A DNA stretch of 64,000 nucleotides. Source: Nitrospirota bacterium. GTDB taxonomy: Bacteria > Nitrospirota > JACRHJ01. The position numbers and the translations under genes were made by a program. The stretch is from NCBI GenBank assembly GCA_021789495.1, contig JAJYJM010000005.1, forward strand, positions 37,424 through 101,423. Reading direction: 5' to 3'. Shown in pieces: positions 62,301 through 64,000 of the stretch (the stretch's first letter is position 1; each line of letters opens with the position of its first letter). Under the pieces are notes generated by a model, which saw nothing but the letters and a program-made list of their open reading frames with translations, was not told where the DNA came from and made no database searches.

Positions 62301-63856
62301 AGCGTCAACGAACCGGACTGGCCGGATATGGAAGCGGATACCACATCGCCTGGGTTATATATCTGTTTATCCAGACTAATATTGAGATTCTGGCCCGCCT
62401 GGTAGATATACATCGAGTTGAGATATATCGAGCGTCCGGTTTCATCATAGATACCGTAGAATAGCTTCTCACCGGTTATGGCTGTCAGTGGGATATTGAA
62501 CGTTAACGAGTCGCTATCGGACAGCGCAAAATCCTGCCTGCTTTCATAGTCCCCGTAGTTGACTCTCGCAAAGAGGTTATCGACAGTGCCGGAGTTCAGG
62601 TTGTTTACGTTTATCGTAAGCACTGCTGTGTCACCGACATTATATTGCGTCTTGTCTGTCGAGGCCTGAACCCCGATATTGATCCCGTCTATGTGGAACT
62701 TGACTTGACCGGTATTCTGAGCCGATTGGTTATTCCCTATGGTCAGGCTGTAATTGGCGAAATAGTCGTCGCTTTGAAGGTCTTCCGGCAGACCGAAATT
62801 AAAGGGCACTGCAACATCGTCGCCGGGATTAAGCGATACGGTTACAGTTTTATCAAGCACGTCCAGAACCTGAAGGCGCAGGCTCGCCTGGCCGAGCTGG
62901 TCTCCGGCGTTCTTTAAATGGAACGTCATCGATCCGAGACCTCCGGCGGCATAATCCTGGCCGGTCGGAAGCTGAGAAATGGAGATTACAGGCCCCACGA
63001 CCGTAACGGTTTTCGTAAACGACGCCACCGTCTGGTTATTCAGGTCAAAAACATTAACCGTTAAGGTATGGTTCCCCGGAGTGGCGGTCGCGGTATTAAT
63101 AGTGACCGGGTAGCCGACTTGTTTCGTGGCGGCTATGGTTATCGGCTCGGAGTAGCTGTAGAAATCCGAGTTGACAACAAGCGTGCCGTTGAAGTCGAAA
63201 TAGCCGTTGTTGCTGATTGTGGCCGTTAAAGGCACATTCCCGCCCGAACTTGTTCCCAGGTTTCCGGATGCGGACACGTCCTCCGCTTTTACTACATTGA
63301 ATGTCGCCTGACCGGATATATTCGGGTTGGTTGCAGAAGCCGTCACCTGATAAGTCCCGGCTGGCAGATTGTTGAACGTCACGCTGCCATTGAGCGAGCC
63401 GCCCTTTGGCAGTGAATAATTATCGGTATAGGAAGCGACTTTTACGTTATTGGAGGTTAAAGTATAAGTAGCCGAGTCATTCAAATCCATTGTGCCGGTA
63501 TTTGTCAGTGTAATCGGCAGTGTCACGTTTCCTTCGGGGTATATCAAATTGGCTGTGATATTAATGCTGCCCGCCAGACCGTATTTTACCGGCGCCGTGA
63601 GAGTCTGCTGAAGATCGCCGGTCAATGTAAGCGTATAAACAGCATCCGATGTAATCTGCCCGGTATAATTTACATTGCTCACCTGTCCCGCCGGGACGGT
63701 TATATCCTGTTGGTCGCTAAGCCCCGGCCCAATTGAGCTTAAATGAACCGTGGCATCGACCTTTCCGGTATTTTGAAGCTGCAAATTAATATTGAATGGA
63801 TTATTGTCCGCAATGGTCGGCGCGGTTAACGTAGCAGTTAACGACGGACTGTCCAC
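59336..63856 (-). CDS. Giant Ig-like/CARDB-repeat surface protein, 5' end removed by an IS
   Basis: The frame (1506 residues from GTG 63856) is a chain of CARDB/Ig-like beta domains recognised by returning segments of the type LTNTGTMDLNDS, VTVVGPVISISQLP, NNYGNVPIQGGTL. After about residue 1090 a non-repeat part contains LNEDELVEAVNGGNGMVFIK and, near the end, a helical Ser/Thr/Asn-rich tail with short heptad-like stretches. The frame stays open past the GTG to the IS boundary at 63874 (...SVTDLYEVDSPSLT), so the first part, including any signal peptide, is missing. It was probably exported; this remnant probably is not. Confidence 0.8.
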   Translation of the reverse strand: MDSPSLTATLTAPTIADNNPFNINLQLQNTGKVDATVHLSSIGPGLSDQQDITVPAGQVSNVNYTGQITSDAVYTLTLTGDLQQTLTAPVKYGLAGSINITANLIYPEGNVTLPITLTNTGTMDLNDSATYTLTSNNVKVASYTDNYSLPKGGSLNGSVTFNNLPAGTYQVTASATNPNISGQATFNVVKAEDVSASGNLGTSSGGNVPLTATISNNGYFDFNGTLVVNSDFYSYSEPITIAATKQVGYPVTINTATATPGNHTLTVNVFDLNNQTVASFTKTVTVVGPVISISQLPTGQDYAAGGLGSMTFHLKNAGDQLGQASLRLQVLDVLDKTVTVSLNPGDDVAVPFNFGLPEDLQSDDYFANYSLTIGNNQSAQNTGQVKFHIDGINIGVQASTDKTQYNVGDTAVLTINVNNLNSGTVDNLFARVNYGDYESRQDFALSDSDSLTFNIPLTAITGEKLFYGIYDETGRSIYLNSMYIYQAGQNLNISLDKQIYNPGDVVSASISGQSGSLTLSAPGFTNSSTINFTGNGSISFALPYPMTAGTYGLTYRLTAAGSVLASGNTPFDVNGYQVKVPESSIDKGKYAPTDTINTTLTINSNSAIPAVIKTWIIDPSGKATATGETNVNLTTDSNLVQNVSVPINTTLAGIHKLVYGIYDQTGLMLCSGSNAFDVGDAVLLGASTDKAQYPTNTEPVKAVLNLFGTSSGNLSVLVDNNQAASNTVTLNGFSTMTTILPNITPGHHTMTATLLSEGLTSQKTATFDYGTDLPVLVVSGATFSPMTSINCTLSALVTNSGKTASGQTTVAFYDGDPANGGQLIGSQPIGALQPEAIQQVTQNWNILGKAGAHTIYVTADPDNLVTEFTRQNNQTSMALNLPDILMNNSLPQGSYNAHNDVSVSSRITDLSSTVAFSNLILKTDMLDPNGATITEKTDTIASVSPMGVAGISTTWNTGIYAPGNYSIGQTLTSSTGQQTYAYNKLGFTILPTVEFQGSINLSAQQVFIGQDLGVNFNVNNYGNVPIQGGTLTAEVLTADTSQQAASQSQNLDLAVTASTSGAITLANLQVPAGNYILSLVAVVNGTEYKIADSPFTVLPPLQITKMRGNWPRVLCYVKDLPTGPNPAKSVMDALLTQGNISYQDVTDPADFETAVRSGLYNVYLIVENQEPYQNLTAGLTLNEDELVEAVNGGNGMVFIKTLPDQLPVLDNVFGASFNGNLKTGSYTFSAYSSLVTAPSSTTIDTSGVNTTVTRGKVVATLASIDTVPAIITNLYGEGRSVLFTFDAADSTDPLVQQTLTNSLYYVTPTNNASEVIPLSVQPITVEIKNLGKQLGIRLDETIPGEAQLIEAANASTTAPLSWLYTLGDYETKDFDYLLRMPSYKATIETDSSVSYLYNGQYNFYKSASLTLNIDRNEMDIINDITASLNGMALSSKDANLAANINSTLSNIASNTANTKDAIDTNIADLTNAIDTLEKITSADTSSTRMDMDRLLVYLQAQWSLAN

Positions 63857-63874
63857 CTCGTATAAATCAGTTAC

Positions 63875-64000
63875 TGAGGTGGCCGGGTTTGTTTGGACAG
63901 CCGGGAGCGGTTTTTAAGTGATAAGCTGCTCTGTTCATGCAGCTACCTGCTCCTTCGGTAGGGTAGCCCAGTAAACCATGTCCGGGGTCTTGCTGTCAAG
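63875..64000 (-). mobile_element. IS3-family element, partial (runs off the window)
   Basis: The end TGAGGTGGCCGGGTTTG at 63875 marks the terminal repeat. About 60 bases further the end of a transposase gene is read. The element lies directly in the frame of the giant surface-protein gene. It is a different IS3 type from the copy at 43494. Confidence 0.75.
63935..64000 (-). CDS. IS3-family transposase, C-terminal end only
   Basis: The last 21 residues read LDSKTPDMVYWATLPKEQ then VAA and stop. The (S)LD-KTP-(D/E)-VY motif is typical of the OrfB C-terminus of IS3-family transposases. The rest lies outside the window. Confidence 0.75.
   Translation of the reverse strand, partial: LDSKTPDMVYWATLPKEQVAA

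Overview
The window reads as a Gram-negative, GC-rich chromosome from an anaerobic or microaerophilic lineage, probably the former Deltaproteobacteria or Nitrospirota. This is inferred from gene content and order: the pheA-hisC-aroF-tyrA-aroA-cmk-plsC / rpsA-sppA-ihf cluster, MJ0042-type zinc-ribbon receiver protein, SPOR and SpoIID wall proteins, a corrinoid-activator-like ASKHA protein, and a soluble NAD-linked formate dehydrogenase. No rRNA or other firm taxonomic marker is present, so the phylum is not settled.

Positions 1-39,000 are ordinary chromosomal backbone. From left to right there is a SLOG-family fragment and tRNA-Pro; a zinc-ribbon/receiver protein, a non-catalytic M16 homologue, SPOR protein, queA, spoIID, DUF2905 and a K+ channel operon; a GAF histidine kinase, cspA and MerR; a molybdopterin block (two MoeA, one fused to a periplasmic-binding-like domain, translationally coupled to a RACo-like protein without its Fe-S domain); ihf, sppA, rpsA; the aromatic amino acid operon; mogA and a MOSC protein; an mtnA-MCP-mltA operon; a six-gene periplasmic metal/thiol cassette (Met-rich protein, YHS, two thioredoxin-like proteins, CcdA, HMA chaperone); and a three-subunit formate dehydrogenase. 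A short palindromic sequence built on GAAGCCGGTCNACCGGC recurs in this half, mostly inside genes, and was not seen in the other half.

Positions 39,155-64,000 are an accessory island. It begins at a tRNA-Glu gene followed by a tyrosine integrase. It carries two paralogous VirD4/HerA-like ATPases (one fused to a nuclease-like and an excisionase-like domain), an IS3-family element inserted in a terminator, two RadC/JAB proteins, a complete LuxI/LuxR acyl-homoserine-lactone pair, an S24-type repressor lacking catalytic residues, an XRE regulator and a frameshifted SEC-C protein between long direct repeats, a Fic protein with a repeated operator-like motif, a small serine recombinase between inverted repeats, a five-gene zinc-finger/membrane/CFI-box/lipoprotein operon, a RadC-hypothetical-Cas4-like operon, and a giant Ig-like-repeat surface protein whose 5' end is cut off by another IS3-family element. 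The far attachment site was not found, so the right boundary lies outside the window or is lost.

The genes most likely to work together in a new way are the LuxI/LuxR pair and its dead-protease repressor neighbour, the zinc-finger membrane operon at 54-57 kb, the RadC/Cas4-like operon at 57.7-59.2 kb, and the metal/thiol cassette at 30-33.5 kb. No CRISPR array, rRNA or prophage structural gene was seen.
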